DNA of 64,000 nucleotides from Deltaproteobacteria bacterium (GTDB lineage Bacteria > Desulfobacterota > JAFDED01). The stretch is taken from contig JAFDED010000002.1 in NCBI GenBank assembly GCA_019310535.1, forward strand, positions 50,680 through 114,679, in the 5' to 3' direction. This document shows, piece by piece, positions 25,869 through 35,368 of the stretch (positions are counted from its first letter, which is position 1; each line of letters starts with the position of its first letter). A model generated the notes under the pieces. That model searched no databases and had not been told where the DNA came from. It saw only the letters and a program-made list of their open reading frames with translations. Made by a program: the position numbers and the translations under genes.

Positions 25869-27326
25869 TTACAAAAGGGTTTTCTCCAAGCCGATTGCAT
25901 GGTATCTCCGGGATATCTGCGAACTTTGCGGTGAGCGGTGATTGCGGATGCGTTCCCGCTCTGACTTCAGGTGAGCGAACCCGAAGCCCGGCCCGGCGCA
26001 GGGTAGTGCCGAGTTGTTCTGGTACAGGGGATCATCTTCCAGTGGATAGCGAGAGGCTCGGCGGGCCTCTTCCCACAGGGGTGTTCCCGGTAAAGGGGAA
26101 TATTCGGCAAGAAGAGGTTTGAGACCCAGACCCAGGACAAAATCCACGCTCTGCTGAACTTCCCTCATTTCCTGACCCGGCAGACCAACCATGAGATAAG
26201 CGCCCACCTCATCAAGGCCGAAACCGGCCTCCGTCAGAAAACCCACGGCCCTGCGGAATGTGTCGTTGTCGGTCTTGTTTCCCAGTTGCAATTGACGAGA
26301 GGGGTCAGCGGTTTCCAGACTCAAGCGTATGGTGCGAAAACCCGCGCGGCGCATGAGGAAAGCGGACTCTCTGTCAACATATCGGGCGTGGAGGCCGTTG
26401 GGAGTGTGGAAGCGCATCAACAGCCCCCGGGACAATACCTTTTCCAGCACAGGCCCCAGGTGATCCGCAAAATCCATAAGCAGCGCATCATCGTAAAAAG
26501 CGACGTCCCGTGTCCCTTTCAGTTGGAGCCAATATTCCAGTTCATCAACAACCGATTCGGGGCTTCTACGGATAAAACCGTGGTAAAGAAGCCCTGTGGC
26601 GCAGTAAGGGCATCGGTAGGGGCAACCGCGGCTCGTCAATATGGGGGTGAAGGTCATTTCCCTGCACAGGTCAAGAGCGGGGAAGGGCAAGGTTTCCGGC
26701 CTTGACGGGTCGGTCGGCGGCGGCATAGGCCCGCCCGTTGCCCCGGCCACCACCCCAGGCACAACATACTCGCCTGGGCCCTCGACAAGGTAATCAGGCT
26801 CTACGGCCTGTCGAGCATGCTTCGGGCACAGGGTTGCATAAATTCCTCCAAGGATGACCGGGGTGGACGGAAAGGTCTCCCGCACCATTTTTACCGCTTC
26901 CACCACCCCCGGATACCAATAGGTCATGCCCGAGGTTACCAGGACTGCATCGGGTACGGGGACGCTGATTAATTCTCGTCGGAAAATTCGGGGGGTGATG
27001 CCGTAGCGGTGATAAGGCCTCGGCACATCCGCCAGGGCGGGGGGCGTCGGAATTCGCTGCTTGGGGAATTTCCCCGTGCCCCACGGGCCATGCCGTACCC
27101 GGCGAAGGCCTTCACCCTGAAGCTCCGGATGATAGATATCAAGGCAGTCCAGGAAGTTCAGCCGATATCCGGCCTGACGCAATAGTGCGGCCAGATAGAG
27201 GAGTCCCAGTGGCTGCGACCATAAATTATGGGCGGCAAAGTCATGAATCCATGGGTTGACCAAAAGGATACAGGGATCATTGAAATTTCTGGATTCCGAT
27301 TTGCTTCTTTTCACTTTTTCCGGCAC
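25869..27326 (-). CDS. B12-binding-domain radical SAM protein
   Basis: This is a 485-residue cytoplasmic enzyme. The N-terminal part (about 18-200) is cobalamin-binding-like (ILLVNPWIHDF, VILGGIYATLCPKHA, DYLVEGPGEYVV). The radical SAM core follows with the 4Fe-4S cysteines C235, C239 and C242 in SRGCPYRCPYC, then YDDALLMDFADHL and SLETADPSRQL. Such proteins typically methylate or rearrange unreactive carbons, including tetrapyrrole, lipid and tRNA targets; the substrate is unknown. The last 24 residues are encoded by sequence resembling the CACCGC...CGCAGA intergenic repeat, so the natural C-terminus may have been altered. Confidence 0.85.
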   Translation of the reverse strand: MPEKVKRSKSESRNFNDPCILLVNPWIHDFAAHNLWSQPLGLLYLAALLRQAGYRLNFLDCLDIYHPELQGEGLRRVRHGPWGTGKFPKQRIPTPPALADVPRPYHRYGITPRIFRRELISVPVPDAVLVTSGMTYWYPGVVEAVKMVRETFPSTPVILGGIYATLCPKHARQAVEPDYLVEGPGEYVVPGVVAGATGGPMPPPTDPSRPETLPFPALDLCREMTFTPILTSRGCPYRCPYCATGLLYHGFIRRSPESVVDELEYWLQLKGTRDVAFYDDALLMDFADHLGPVLEKVLSRGLLMRFHTPNGLHARYVDRESAFLMRRAGFRTIRLSLETADPSRQLQLGNKTDNDTFRRAVGFLTEAGFGLDEVGAYLMVGLPGQEMREVQQSVDFVLGLGLKPLLAEYSPLPGTPLWEEARRASRYPLEDDPLYQNNSALPCAGPGFGFAHLKSERERIRNHRSPQSSQISRRYHAIGLEKTLL

Positions 27327-27362
27327 TTCGACAAATGGGACAGTCTCGGAGAATTGCTGTAT

Positions 27363-28091
27363 TCACCGGCCTATTGCCAACCTCTCGGCCAAAAAACGGG
27401 GAAGCCCCATGCAGAGGATACTGGCCTGGGCATCCTTGATTTCATAGATGGTTCTGTGGAGATAATATTTTCCATTGTCCGTGTCCAGGACGCCGAGAGA
27501 GGCCCGGGGGTCGCCATCCCTGGGCTGGCCCACGCTGCCCACGTTGATGATGTAACGGGCGTTATCGTGGAGGACGAGAGAGGCTGCTCGTTCTAAAGAT
27601 ATGCTTCCATCGGGGTAAAGAATGAAGACACACGGAAGGTGTGAGTGGCCGATAAAGCACACCTGCTGACTAAAAGCCGAAAAGTTCAATGATGCTTCTT
27701 GATGATGAAATATGTAATGCCATTCCGCAGGTTGGCATGGAGAGGCGTGGACCAGAAAGATATCGTCAATCTCTACGGTCATCGGTCTCTCTTTCAGGTA
27801 ATGAGCATTATCCGGGGTGAGTGTTCGGGCAGTCCAGGCCAGGGCTTCAAGGGCATAAGGGTTGAAATTACGAATGTTTGTCATTCCCACAGCGCCCAAA
27901 TCATGGTTTCCCGCCAAAAATGCAGCAGCTTCCTCCCTAATCAGTGAGGCGCACTGGTTAGGGTTTGCACCATATCCCACAGCATCGCCCAGGAATAACA
28001 GTTTGTCCACTTTGATTTTAGCGCATGTCTTCAATACACTTTGAAGCGCGGGTAGATTCCCATGCACATCAGACAATATCCCGTATCTCAC
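27363..28091 (-). CDS. Calcineurin-like metallophosphoesterase (YfcE/diadenosine tetraphosphatase-like)
   Basis: This is a 242-residue protein with the complete metallophosphoesterase signature: GILSDVHGN at the N-terminus, FLGDAVGYG, AGNHD, then HASP and FIGHSHLPCVF, and NVGSVGQPRDGDPRA. These supply the dinuclear metal ligands. Substrates in the family vary from cyclic nucleotides to protein phosphates. I chose GTG at 28091 because AAGGAG stands 8 bp upstream and the conserved core begins four residues in; an open frame continues to 28205 but is not conserved. It is in the same direction as the M17 N-domain gene upstream. Confidence 0.88.
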   Translation of the reverse strand: MRYGILSDVHGNLPALQSVLKTCAKIKVDKLLFLGDAVGYGANPNQCASLIREEAAAFLAGNHDLGAVGMTNIRNFNPYALEALAWTARTLTPDNAHYLKERPMTVEIDDIFLVHASPCQPAEWHYIFHHQEASLNFSAFSQQVCFIGHSHLPCVFILYPDGSISLERAASLVLHDNARYIINVGSVGQPRDGDPRASLGVLDTDNGKYYLHRTIYEIKDAQASILCMGLPRFLAERLAIGR

Positions 28092-28170
28092 GGGAAATTC
28101 TCCTTCAGGAGGAAACGAGTGGGGAGCGAGCGGCAGGCACCGGCATCCAAAGAGGCGCAAAAGTCGGTAG

Positions 28171-28734
28171 TCATTCCTTGTCGTTAGTATGAAAGGCCAT
28201 TTCAAAAGACTTTTTATACTTTATCCTGCTGCGGTATAGGCCGATCATGATTTCATCGAATCGATCTTTTTTTTCCCTCAAGATGAGACGAAATGGTGCT
28301 GTTCCTCCTCCTTCGCTTTTCGCCCAAGCAAACGTTCCGTTAATCAAAGATTCGATGGCATTGGAATAATCCCATCCCAGCGTTTCCACCCCGGGCAAAC
28401 AGGCTGTAAACGTGAAGACATGAATCCGATGCAGTGTTTGTAAGATCAAGGTGGATATCTCTTCCAGCCGGGAAGAAGAATACTGCTTGACTTTGCCCAG
28501 ACCGATGCAGAGAATCATTGGAGCCAGCAGCATGTTGTTCGATGCTATCAGTGTTTTCTCCCCGAATCTGCCCGTGATGAACTGATTGATCATGGCCCGG
28601 GAAATGAAACCATGAAGCCGCCAATCCACCAGGCCGGAAATGCCCTTCAGAGGCTTTTCTTCCTGAAAAAAAGTCAGAACAACCGCATCACATTCAATCC
28701 GCTCAGGCCCTTTTGAAGAAAGAATGATTTCCAT
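28171..28734 (-). CDS. Stand-alone M17 leucyl-aminopeptidase N-terminal-like domain protein
   Basis: This is a 187-residue protein resembling only the N-terminal (macro-like) domain of M17 leucyl aminopeptidases: ERIECDAVVLTFFQEEKPLKG, then LCIGLGKVKQYSSSRLEEI. The catalytic two-metal C-terminal peptidase domain is missing, so no peptidase activity is expected. In the full enzymes this domain helps hexamer assembly and can bind DNA. The ATG overlaps the nusB stop (TAATG), so it is co-translated with nusB at the end of the riboflavin operon. Confidence 0.7.
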   Translation of the reverse strand: MEIILSSKGPERIECDAVVLTFFQEEKPLKGISGLVDWRLHGFISRAMINQFITGRFGEKTLIASNNMLLAPMILCIGLGKVKQYSSSRLEEISTLILQTLHRIHVFTFTACLPGVETLGWDYSNAIESLINGTFAWAKSEGGGTAPFRLILREKKDRFDEIMIGLYRSRIKYKKSFEMAFHTNDKE

Positions 28735-29180
28735 TATTTTTCCAGTAAAGAGGCCACTCTGTCGAGCACGCCGTTTACAAACGCTCCCGTGTCCTCCGCT
28801 CCGAACTTCTTGCCCAGGTCCACCGCCTCGTTCAAAGCGACCTTCTTGGGAATATCAGGACAAAACATCAATTCATAGACGGCAAGTCTCAATAAATTTC
28901 GATCAACGCATGCCATGCGATACAGGCTCCAGTGTTCGGAGGACTGCTGGATCATCCTGTCCAGTTCCTCACGGTGTTTCTCCACACCGAGGACGAGCGG
29001 CAGGGCATATTCCCAAGCACTTTCAGGATAGTTGAAGCACTCCCTGATTCGCTGGATGGATTCTTGCGCCTCTTGGCCGCTGATTTCCATAGCGTAGAAT
29101 ATCTGGAGCGCCAGTTCCCTTGCCCTTCTACGCCTGCCTGTGCGGCGAATCGGATGAGACACAGGGTTATTAACGTGCAC
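28734..29180 (-). CDS. nusB: Transcription antitermination protein NusB
   Basis: This is a 148-residue all-helical RNA-binding factor for rRNA antitermination, forming a complex with NusE (S10). RRARELALQIFYAMEISG at the N-terminus, YRMACVDRNLLRLAVYELMFC, and IPKKVALNEAVDLGKKFG, then AFVNGVLDRVA are the family signature. The frame is open far upstream to 29498, but that part is not conserved. I set the start at GTG 29180; GTG 29162 is an alternative and neither has an ideal ribosome site. It follows ribH in the usual deltaproteobacterial order. Confidence 0.88.
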   Translation of the reverse strand: MHVNNPVSHPIRRTGRRRRARELALQIFYAMEISGQEAQESIQRIRECFNYPESAWEYALPLVLGVEKHREELDRMIQQSSEHWSLYRMACVDRNLLRLAVYELMFCPDIPKKVALNEAVDLGKKFGAEDTGAFVNGVLDRVASLLEK

Positions 29181-29515
29181 ATCCGAAGGGTCATTTTCTC
29201 CATGTGGCCTGCTTTTCTGTTTGAGATCGACCTTTGTTATTGATTCATGGGGATGAAGTGTTCCGGGGCATCCAGAGGTCGGCTTTTCTCCGGAACCAGA
29301 AAAGGATGAATGTATGCCGCCGCACGGGCAGGAAGATGTCGCTTGCTGCCGGAGACCGGCTTTCGGGCTGTCATGATGCATTGATGGCTGAAGGGGTGAA
29401 CTTGAATTTTTCACGGTGCTCCAGAAACGGGGTGCCACGGGCAAAGCCGCAGGCTTGCCCGTGAACTCACATACAACAGATGCCGGTTGCACTGGCACCC
29501 GATCATAGCGGTCAG
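29181..29515. other. 335-bp gap between ribH and nusB
   Basis: I see no gene. A strong imperfect hairpin spans 29436-29463 (CACGGGC...GCCCGTG with an AAGCC/GGCTT inner stem and GCA loop). It lacks a T tract on either strand. It may end or attenuate the riboflavin transcript before nusB. An open minus frame through the gap is a continuation of the nusB frame and not convincing. Confidence 0.5.
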
Positions 29516-29983
29516 TTACAATTTTCGATACAATTGAATCATCTCCATGGTGGACATGGCCGCGTCCCAGCCCTTATTGCCTGCTTTGGTGCCGGCCCGC
29601 TCAATGGCCTGTTCAATGGTATCGGTGGTAATAACCCCAAAGGTAACAGGAATTTCTGCCTGGATGGCCACCTGGGCAATACCCTTGGACACCTCCGCGG
29701 CGATGTAATCGAAATGGGGGGTAGAGCCCCGGATGACCGCCCCCAGGCAGATGACGGCGTCGTAACGCTTCAAGGAGCACAGGCGTCGGGCAACTGATGG
29801 AATCTCAAAAGAGCCTGGAACGCGGATCACCTCGATATCGCCGGGCTCCGCTCCATGTCTCACCAGGGCATCCACGGCACCTTCCAGGAGTCGCTCGGTA
29901 ATGAAATGATTGAATCTGCTTACGATGATTCCCAACTTGCACCCTTCCGCGCTGAGGGAACCCTCTATGCATTTTGTTGCCAT
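29516..29983 (-). CDS. ribH: 6,7-dimethyl-8-ribityllumazine synthase
   Basis: This is a 155-residue enzyme that condenses 5-amino-6-ribitylaminouracil with dihydroxybutanone phosphate, the penultimate riboflavin step. Motifs are [42 protein letters not shown] and [17 protein letters not shown] (the catalytic histidine lies in the HFDY part). The start is ATG 29983 behind GGAGG, not the longer frame from 30040. It is 93 bp from ribBA. Confidence 0.95.
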   Translation of the reverse strand: MATKCIEGSLSAEGCKLGIIVSRFNHFITERLLEGAVDALVRHGAEPGDIEVIRVPGSFEIPSVARRLCSLKRYDAVICLGAVIRGSTPHFDYIAAEVSKGIAQVAIQAEIPVTFGVITTDTIEQAIERAGTKAGNKGWDAAMSTMEMIQLYRKL

Positions 29984-30075
29984 TAAGTTTTCCTCCGTGA
30001 TCGTCGCGGATGAATCTTCAGTTTCTATTTTCCATGGCACTTTTGTTGTGATCCGCCATTATCCTGTCCACAGGA

Positions 30076-31281
30076 TTATTTGATCTTGAGCAGGTGCCCC
30101 ATTTTGTCTCGCTTGGTTCTGAGATAGTTCACATTATTCTTATTGGGTTTTATCTCTATGGGGACTCGTCCGACGATTTGCAGGCCATACCCCTCCAGTC
30201 CGACAATTTTTTTCGGATTGTTGGTGATGAGGCGAATCTTGTGGACCCCGAGATCGACCAGAATCTGGGCTCCTATTCCGTATTCCCTCAGGTCCGGCTT
30301 GAAGCCCAGTTGTATATTGGCTTCCACCGTATCGCACCCTCTGTCCTGGAGGGCGTATGCCCGCAGTTTATTTATCAGTCCTATGCCGCGGCCCTCCTGG
30401 CGCATGTAAAGAATGACCCCTGTGCCTTCTTTTTCCAGCATCTTCATGGCGGTTATGAGCTGTTCGCCGCAGTCGCAGCGGTAAGAGCCGAATACGTCGC
30501 CTGTGAGGCACTGGGAGTGCACACGCACCAGCACGGGTTCATCCGGCGTTATGCTGCCTTTGACCAGTGCCAGGTGTGTATAGGGATCAATGTCATTCTC
30601 ATAGGCGATGGCAGTGAACTCGCCTGCATAACGGGTGGGCATTTGCGTAACAACCACTCGACGCACCAGCGATTCCGTGTACATCCGGTATTTGATCAGA
30701 TCGGCGACGGTGGCAATTTTAAGGCCGTGTTTTGCGGCAAATCGCTCCAGATCCGGCATGCGGGCCATGGTTCCGTCATCGTTCATAATCTCGCACAGGA
30801 CGGCGGCGGACTTCAATCCGGCAAGGCGGGCCAGATCCACGGAACCCTCTGTCTGGCCTGTGCGGACCAGTACCCCGCCGTCGCGGGCCTGCAGAGGAAA
30901 CACGTGCCCCGGGCGCGCAAGGTCTTCAGGACCGGCTTCATCGGCAACGGCGGTCAGGATGGTGGTGGCGCGGTCGGCTGCCGAAATGCCCGTTGTCACG
31001 CCTCTCTTTGCCTCGATGCTCACACCAAAGGCGGTTCCAAAATTTGAGGTGTTCTCAGATACCATCTGAGGAATCTGAAGAGCCTCCATGCGTTGACGGG
31101 TCATGGCCAGGCAGATCAGTCCGCGGCCATATTTGGCCATAAAATTGACAGCATCGGGTGTGATCTTTTCGGCCGCTATGATCAGGTCTCCCTCATTTTC
31201 GCGCTCCTCGTCATCCACGAGGATCAGTAATTTTCCCCTTCTGATTTCTTCGATGGCTTCCTCAATGGTGCAAACCGACAT
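30076..31281 (-). CDS. ribBA: Bifunctional DHBP synthase / GTP cyclohydrolase II
   Basis: This 401-residue fusion makes both riboflavin precursors. The N-terminal RibB half (about 1-200) has [14 protein letters not shown] and [10 protein letters not shown]; it converts ribulose-5-phosphate to dihydroxybutanone phosphate. The C-terminal RibA half has the zinc cysteines in [18 protein letters not shown] and [11 protein letters not shown], opening GTP to the diaminopyrimidine. The conserved [10 protein letters not shown] and [11 protein letters not shown] strands are present. ATG 31281 (GAGG site 8 bp upstream) is preferred over 31299. Confidence 0.95.
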   Translation of the reverse strand: MSVCTIEEAIEEIRRGKLLILVDDEERENEGDLIIAAEKITPDAVNFMAKYGRGLICLAMTRQRMEALQIPQMVSENTSNFGTAFGVSIEAKRGVTTGISAADRATTILTAVADEAGPEDLARPGHVFPLQARDGGVLVRTGQTEGSVDLARLAGLKSAAVLCEIMNDDGTMARMPDLERFAAKHGLKIATVADLIKYRMYTESLVRRVVVTQMPTRYAGEFTAIAYENDIDPYTHLALVKGSITPDEPVLVRVHSQCLTGDVFGSYRCDCGEQLITAMKMLEKEGTGVILYMRQEGRGIGLINKLRAYALQDRGCDTVEANIQLGFKPDLREYGIGAQILVDLGVHKIRLITNNPKKIVGLEGYGLQIVGRVPIEIKPNKNNVNYLRTKRDKMGHLLKIK

Positions 31282-31383
31282 GATTATTCCTCTTTTCAAA
31301 TTTCATGGGTATTGGAAGCGATGATTTATTCATTCGTCGTCACGGCACGTAACGCCGCGGAAGAAAGCGCCCAAAAACTTTTT

Positions 31384-32028
31384 TCAAACAAATCCGTGTT
31401 GGTTCAGGAATTCCATGCTAATTTCCGCTTTGACTGAGCCGCGCCGGGAGAGATATCGGAGCACGTACTTTCCGATCAGATCGGTCTCTATGTTGACCCG
31501 CCCGCCCGGTCCGGCCCGGCCCAATGTGGTCATGGAGAGGGTATGAGGAATGATGGAGACGGAGAACCGGGTATCTCGCAGTGCATTGACCGTCAGGCTG
31601 ACGCCATCCACGGCCACCGATCCTTTTTCCACCAGCAGCGGCATGAGGGTCCCGGGCACGGAAATTTCCATCTCCACCACGCCCCCCACGTCTTTCACCT
31701 GGGTGATCGTTCCCACATCATCCACGTGACCCGTAACAAAGTGGCCTCCCATGCGGTCATCAAGGCGCAATGCCCGCTCGATGTTGACGGCTTCGCCCGG
31801 GGTCAGTGTTCCCAGAGTGGTCCGCTGCAGGGTTTCCGGCGAGATTTCCGCTTCGAACTCCCCGGCCATTCCTCTCACCAGAGTGAGACAAGCGCCATTG
31901 ATGGCGATGGATTCCCCTATGATCCACCGGGGGTTTTCCATGGGGGTACTGATGCTCAATAGGGATACGCCGCACCGGGGCACGGTGCGCGACACCCGAC
32001 CCATACATTGAATCAATCCTGTGAACAT
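31384..32028 (-). CDS. ribE: Riboflavin synthase alpha chain
   Basis: This is a 214-residue trimeric enzyme that dismutates two ribityllumazines to riboflavin. It has the two-fold repeat of the family: MFTGLIQCMGRV and ESIAINGACLTLV in the first barrel, GHVDDVGTI and GSVAVDGVSLTVNAL in the second, with the IPHTL loop near the C-terminus. It overlaps the ribD end by 16 bp, so it is coupled to ribD. The length is normal. Confidence 0.95.
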   Translation of the reverse strand: MFTGLIQCMGRVSRTVPRCGVSLLSISTPMENPRWIIGESIAINGACLTLVRGMAGEFEAEISPETLQRTTLGTLTPGEAVNIERALRLDDRMGGHFVTGHVDDVGTITQVKDVGGVVEMEISVPGTLMPLLVEKGSVAVDGVSLTVNALRDTRFSVSIIPHTLSMTTLGRAGPGGRVNIETDLIGKYVLRYLSRRGSVKAEISMEFLNQHGFV

Positions 32029-33125
32029 CTCCTATCCATATAACCCGTAAGGAGCCTGTCCCGGCCCAACTTTCGCATGGATACGCGGGTGAGACGACCG
32101 GCCTCCTGTATATTCAAAGGCCCGCGTCCCCCCACAATTGGCGGCGAATCCCATCCGCCCATGATCATAGGGGCAAAAAAAATGAGAACTTTATCGACGA
32201 CCCCCTGGGCAAGGGCGCCGGCATTGAGCTCAGAGCCTCCCTCCATGAGAATGCTTGTGATGCCGCGTTCCCCAAATTGGCGCATCAAGTCCGCCAGGTC
32301 CACGCGGCCATCATGGGGTGGTACCGCCAAAATGTGTGCCCCGCGAGCCCTGAGGGCCTCCGCCTTTTCGGAAGGCGCCCCGGATAGGGTTGCTATAAAA
32401 ACCTCCGCGCCGGTGCCTGGATGGAGAACCCGGGCCGTGGGTGGTGTTCGGAGTCGGCTGTCCACAATGATGCGGGTGGGATTGCGGCCCGAGCCGCGGT
32501 TCGGCCGCGCGGTCAGTTGTGGATCATCCCTCAGAATCGTGCCCACGCCGGTCATCACCGCATCAACCCGGCTGCGAATGGTATGTACAAATTTTCGGGC
32601 CTCTTCACCCGTAATCCATCGGCTTTCGCCTGACGCCGCGGCTATCTTTCCGTCAAGTGTTGCCGCGCTCTTCATGATGACAAAAGGAAGTCCGGTGGTG
32701 ACATGCTTGATGTAAGCTTCGTTCAGGTTTCGACACGCCTCCTCCAGAACTCCCACCCGAATCTCGACGCCACCCTTTCGGAGAATCTCCATCCCCCGGC
32801 CGGAGACTCGGGGATTTGGGTCCACCATGCCCACTACAACACGGCTCAGGCCGTACCCCAATAAAGCATCCGTACAGGGTGGGGTGCGTCCGTGAGTGCA
32901 GCACGGTTCAAGGGTAACATACAACGTGGCGTCTCTGGGATCTTCAGAGGCATTCTTCAGGGCCGCCGCTTCAGCATGATCGCCGCCCGCCCGCTGATGG
33001 TATCCCTGTCCTATTACGCGGTCTCCCTTAACGATTACCGCTCCCACCTGGGGGTTCGGCGAGGTTTTTCCCGCTCCTTTTTTAGCCAGGCGAAGCGCAG
33101 CGGCCATATAATCTTCATCTTTCAT
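32013..33125 (-). CDS. ribD: Bifunctional diaminohydroxyphosphoribosylaminopyrimidine deaminase/reductase
   Basis: This is a 370-residue enzyme for two successive riboflavin steps. The N-terminal cytidine-deaminase-type domain has TSPNPQVGAVIV, H50-A-E52 and PCCTHGRTPPC (C75/C76 and C84 region) for zinc. The C-terminal NADPH-dependent reductase domain (about 145-365) has KSAATLDGKIAAASGESRWI and SILMEGGSELNAGAL. No FMN riboswitch pattern was found in the 115 bp upstream. It lies downstream of nrdR. Confidence 0.95.
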   Translation of the reverse strand: MKDEDYMAAALRLAKKGAGKTSPNPQVGAVIVKGDRVIGQGYHQRAGGDHAEAAALKNASEDPRDATLYVTLEPCCTHGRTPPCTDALLGYGLSRVVVGMVDPNPRVSGRGMEILRKGGVEIRVGVLEEACRNLNEAYIKHVTTGLPFVIMKSAATLDGKIAAASGESRWITGEEARKFVHTIRSRVDAVMTGVGTILRDDPQLTARPNRGSGRNPTRIIVDSRLRTPPTARVLHPGTGAEVFIATLSGAPSEKAEALRARGAHILAVPPHDGRVDLADLMRQFGERGITSILMEGGSELNAGALAQGVVDKVLIFFAPMIMGGWDSPPIVGGRGPLNIQEAGRLTRVSMRKLGRDRLLTGYMDRRCSQD

Positions 33126-33241
33126 GGAAGTGAAAAATTCTTAAACCACAAGTTTCTCATTAAAAGAGAGATCGGCCCCATCCTCTGTATATGTCCACAA
33201 GGTTGGAAAGCATGCCGGGATGGAGCCCGGAGGTTACCAGT

Positions 33242-33727
33242 TCACGGGTTTTCCTGAATACGGCCTCCTCGCCGCCTCTGTTCCAGCAATTCGCTCAATT
33301 CCGTCATAAACTCGTCAATATCCTTGAATTGCCTGTAGACGGAAGCAAAGCGGACATAGGCCACATCGTCCATGGAGTGTAACTCCTGCATTACGCGCTC
33401 ACCGACCAAAGCGGCTGGAATTTCTTTTTCCCCCGTTTCCTGTATTTCTTGTTCCAGGCTATCCACAAAGCTTTCGATGCGATCGACACTGATCGGCCGC
33501 TTTTCGCAGGCTTTCTGCATGCCGTCAATTATTTTGTTGCGATCGAACAGTTCTCGCCTGCCGTCTTTCTTGATCACGTACAGTTGAACATCCTCAATCT
33601 GCTCGTAGGTTGTAAACCGTTTGCGGCAATGAAGACATTCTCGACGCCGTCGGATAACGGTGTGATTTTTCCGCACCCTGGAATCGATCACCTTGTCCTC
33701 TGTGGTACCGCAGGCAGGGCATTTCAT
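33242..33727 (-). CDS. nrdR: Transcriptional repressor NrdR
   Basis: This is a 161-residue regulator of ribonucleotide reductase genes. The N-terminal zinc ribbon uses C3, C6, C31 and C34 ([20 protein letters not shown]), and the ATP-cone domain follows from about residue 49 ([16 protein letters not shown]) to 139. It senses the dATP/ATP ratio. The gene overlaps the dCMP deaminase gene by 4 bp, joining two nucleotide-pool functions. Confidence 0.96.
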   Translation of the reverse strand: MKCPACGTTEDKVIDSRVRKNHTVIRRRRECLHCRKRFTTYEQIEDVQLYVIKKDGRRELFDRNKIIDGMQKACEKRPISVDRIESFVDSLEQEIQETGEKEIPAALVGERVMQELHSMDDVAYVRFASVYRQFKDIDEFMTELSELLEQRRRGGRIQENP

Positions 33728-34233
33728 TCCGGCAACCTCCCCCCGTACCGCTGGACAGAGATGCCGGCTTCTTCCAGCATCCCGCGAGCCAGCGGGTCAG
33801 CGTAGCCATCCAGGAACAATATCCGAACAATGCCTGAATTTATCAGCATCTTTGTGCAGATGATGCAGGGTTGATTAGTACAGTAGAGGTTAGAACCCTT
33901 GATGGTGATCCCGTGATATGCCGCCTGGATGATGGCGTTCTGTTCGGCGTGGAGCCCCCGGCACAGTTCATGACGCTCCCCGGAGGGAACACCTTGCTGG
34001 GCCCTCAAGCACCCTATCTCGGCGCAATGACGCAGCCCCATGGGTGCACCGTTATAGCCGGTGGCAAGGATGCGCTTGTCCTTGACCAGCACGGCCCCCA
34101 CCTGCCTGCGCAAACAGGTGGATCGCTTGGCCACCAATTGAGTTATCTCCATGAAATACTGATCCCACGAAGGGCGCTCGTGAGATACCGGCGGAAACGC
34201 TGTTTCATTCAATTGTGGCCATCCGTCCGGCAT
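33724..34233 (-). CDS. Deoxycytidylate (dCMP) deaminase / ComEB family
   Basis: This is a 169-residue zinc-dependent deaminase turning dCMP into dUMP for thymidylate synthesis. The zinc ligands are in GLHAEQNAI (H95-A-E97) and the QPCIIC motif (C123, C126). [13 protein letters not shown] is the substrate loop. The ATG at 34233 follows GGGAG at 6-7 bp; an upstream TTG at 34239 is less likely. It overlaps nrdR by 4 bp. Confidence 0.92.
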   Translation of the reverse strand: MPDGWPQLNETAFPPVSHERPSWDQYFMEITQLVAKRSTCLRRQVGAVLVKDKRILATGYNGAPMGLRHCAEIGCLRAQQGVPSGERHELCRGLHAEQNAIIQAAYHGITIKGSNLYCTNQPCIICTKMLINSGIVRILFLDGYADPLARGMLEEAGISVQRYGGRLPE

Positions 34234-34377
34234 GCACAACTCCCTGGCATAATGTGCTCACCCATTTTGTAGTGTTATCCCTGGTATGATCCGTATGGAT
34301 ATTCTCACGGTTCTCCCGGTAAGCCAGAAAACCAGTAAAAGGCAGTGTTATGGGCCGTTGCAGACCTGCGCTCTTCC

Positions 34378-34557
34378 TTACTCCCTGGGTTCCATGACAG
34401 CCAGGTCCCGGTATCTACCGCACTCGGGGCAAACGCGGTGAGGCAATTTGGGCTCTCCGCAATGGGAACACTGGGATAAGCCCGGTGCACGCAAGTGATA
34501 ATGAGCGCGCCGCTTATTGCGGCGCGAACGACTATGACGGCGCGTTGGGTTTGCCAT
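34378..34557 (-). CDS. rpmF: 50S ribosomal protein L32
   Basis: This is a 59-residue zinc-ribbon ribosomal protein, MANPTRRHSRSRRNKRRA at the start, then CSHC (C30, C33) and CPEC (C43, C46). A GGAGTG site precedes the ATG at 34557. It is the usual partner of yceD (34799-35350), here separated by about 240 bp. Downstream, where plsX and fabH often follow in bacteria, the next gene is dCMP deaminase. Confidence 0.95.
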   Translation of the reverse strand: MANPTRRHSRSRRNKRRAHYHLRAPGLSQCSHCGEPKLPHRVCPECGRYRDLAVMEPRE

Positions 34558-34798
34558 GTTTCACTCCGAATTTTATGCCGTGGTAAAAAAGCTTCCAATG
34601 TTCGATGGTGTTCAATTTCGATATGCTCATGTCGCGGATGTAGCTTTCCGATATGTTTGATGTTTGCGAGAGCATTGCGCGCCTGACCAAGGGAGTTGGC
34701 CTGAATTTACGGTAAGTTGTCACGCGTTTCTCAGCCACGACCTTTCAGTTTGCGCTTTACCTTAACATCTCGTAGCACCGCCGTGGACAGATCGCGCC

Positions 34799-35350
34799 TC
34801 ATGGTTTAAGCTGTCGGAGCGCTTCCCACCTGGAGTCTGCAGGTGGAGGGGAACAAAGGCACTCTCCCTCGTTCAGATTGGCGCCGCACATGGGGCACAG
34901 CCCGCGACAATCCTCCCGACACAGCGGAATAAATGGAATCTCAAGAATCAGTTCGTCCCAGATAATGGGGTTCAAATCCAGTGTATCTCCCGAGTAGTAC
35001 GATGTATCAAGGTCGTCTGCACTCAATTCCAACTCTTCCAGGTTCAGGGCTTTTGTACGGGGCAAAAAGGCCTGCTGGAATTCCAGTTTTATTGGAATGG
35101 CAAAAGGTCCAAGACAACGTGAGCAGGTTGTCTCCATTTTCCCCCGGATCAATCCCCGGGAAAATACCTGTTTTTCCGAACGGATGAGGCGCACTCTTGC
35201 CTCAATCGGCTCCAGGGGGTGAATTTCTTTAACATCCCGTTCCTGCAACGCTTGTATAACTTCAGAGATACCGTAAACATGCACGAATTCTTTTTCTTCC
35301 CGGGGTATCTCCTGTAGCCGGAATTTCAAGCCCCTAACCCCTTTAAGCAT
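34799..35350 (-). CDS. yceD: YceD (DUF177) family protein
   Basis: This is a 183-residue protein of the DUF177 family, co-located with rpmF in most bacteria; homologues are implicated in 23S rRNA maturation. The central METTCSRCLGPF and the C-terminal CREDCRGLCPMCGANLNEGEC provide conserved cysteines, and the DLNPIIWDELILEIPF strand is typical. The ATG at 35350 has a weak ribosome site; a TTG at 35329 (starting LKFRLQEIP, behind AGGGG) is an attractive alternative start. Confidence 0.88.
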   Translation of the reverse strand: MLKGVRGLKFRLQEIPREEKEFVHVYGISEVIQALQERDVKEIHPLEPIEARVRLIRSEKQVFSRGLIRGKMETTCSRCLGPFAIPIKLEFQQAFLPRTKALNLEELELSADDLDTSYYSGDTLDLNPIIWDELILEIPFIPLCREDCRGLCPMCGANLNEGECLCSPPPADSRWEALRQLKP

Positions 35351-35368
35351 TCTTAATAATACAACTTA

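Noticed and set aside
29181..29498. Long N-terminal extension of the nusB reading frame
   Set aside because: The extension is low-complexity, not typical of NusB and contains a hairpin; NusB homology begins near 29155.
33126..33241. FMN riboswitch upstream of ribD
   Set aside because: The conserved FMN-element blocks are not visible here or elsewhere in the rib region.
34532..34738. 68-codon minus frame between yceD and rpmF
   Set aside because: It overlaps rpmF, has no recognisable family and no clear ribosome site.
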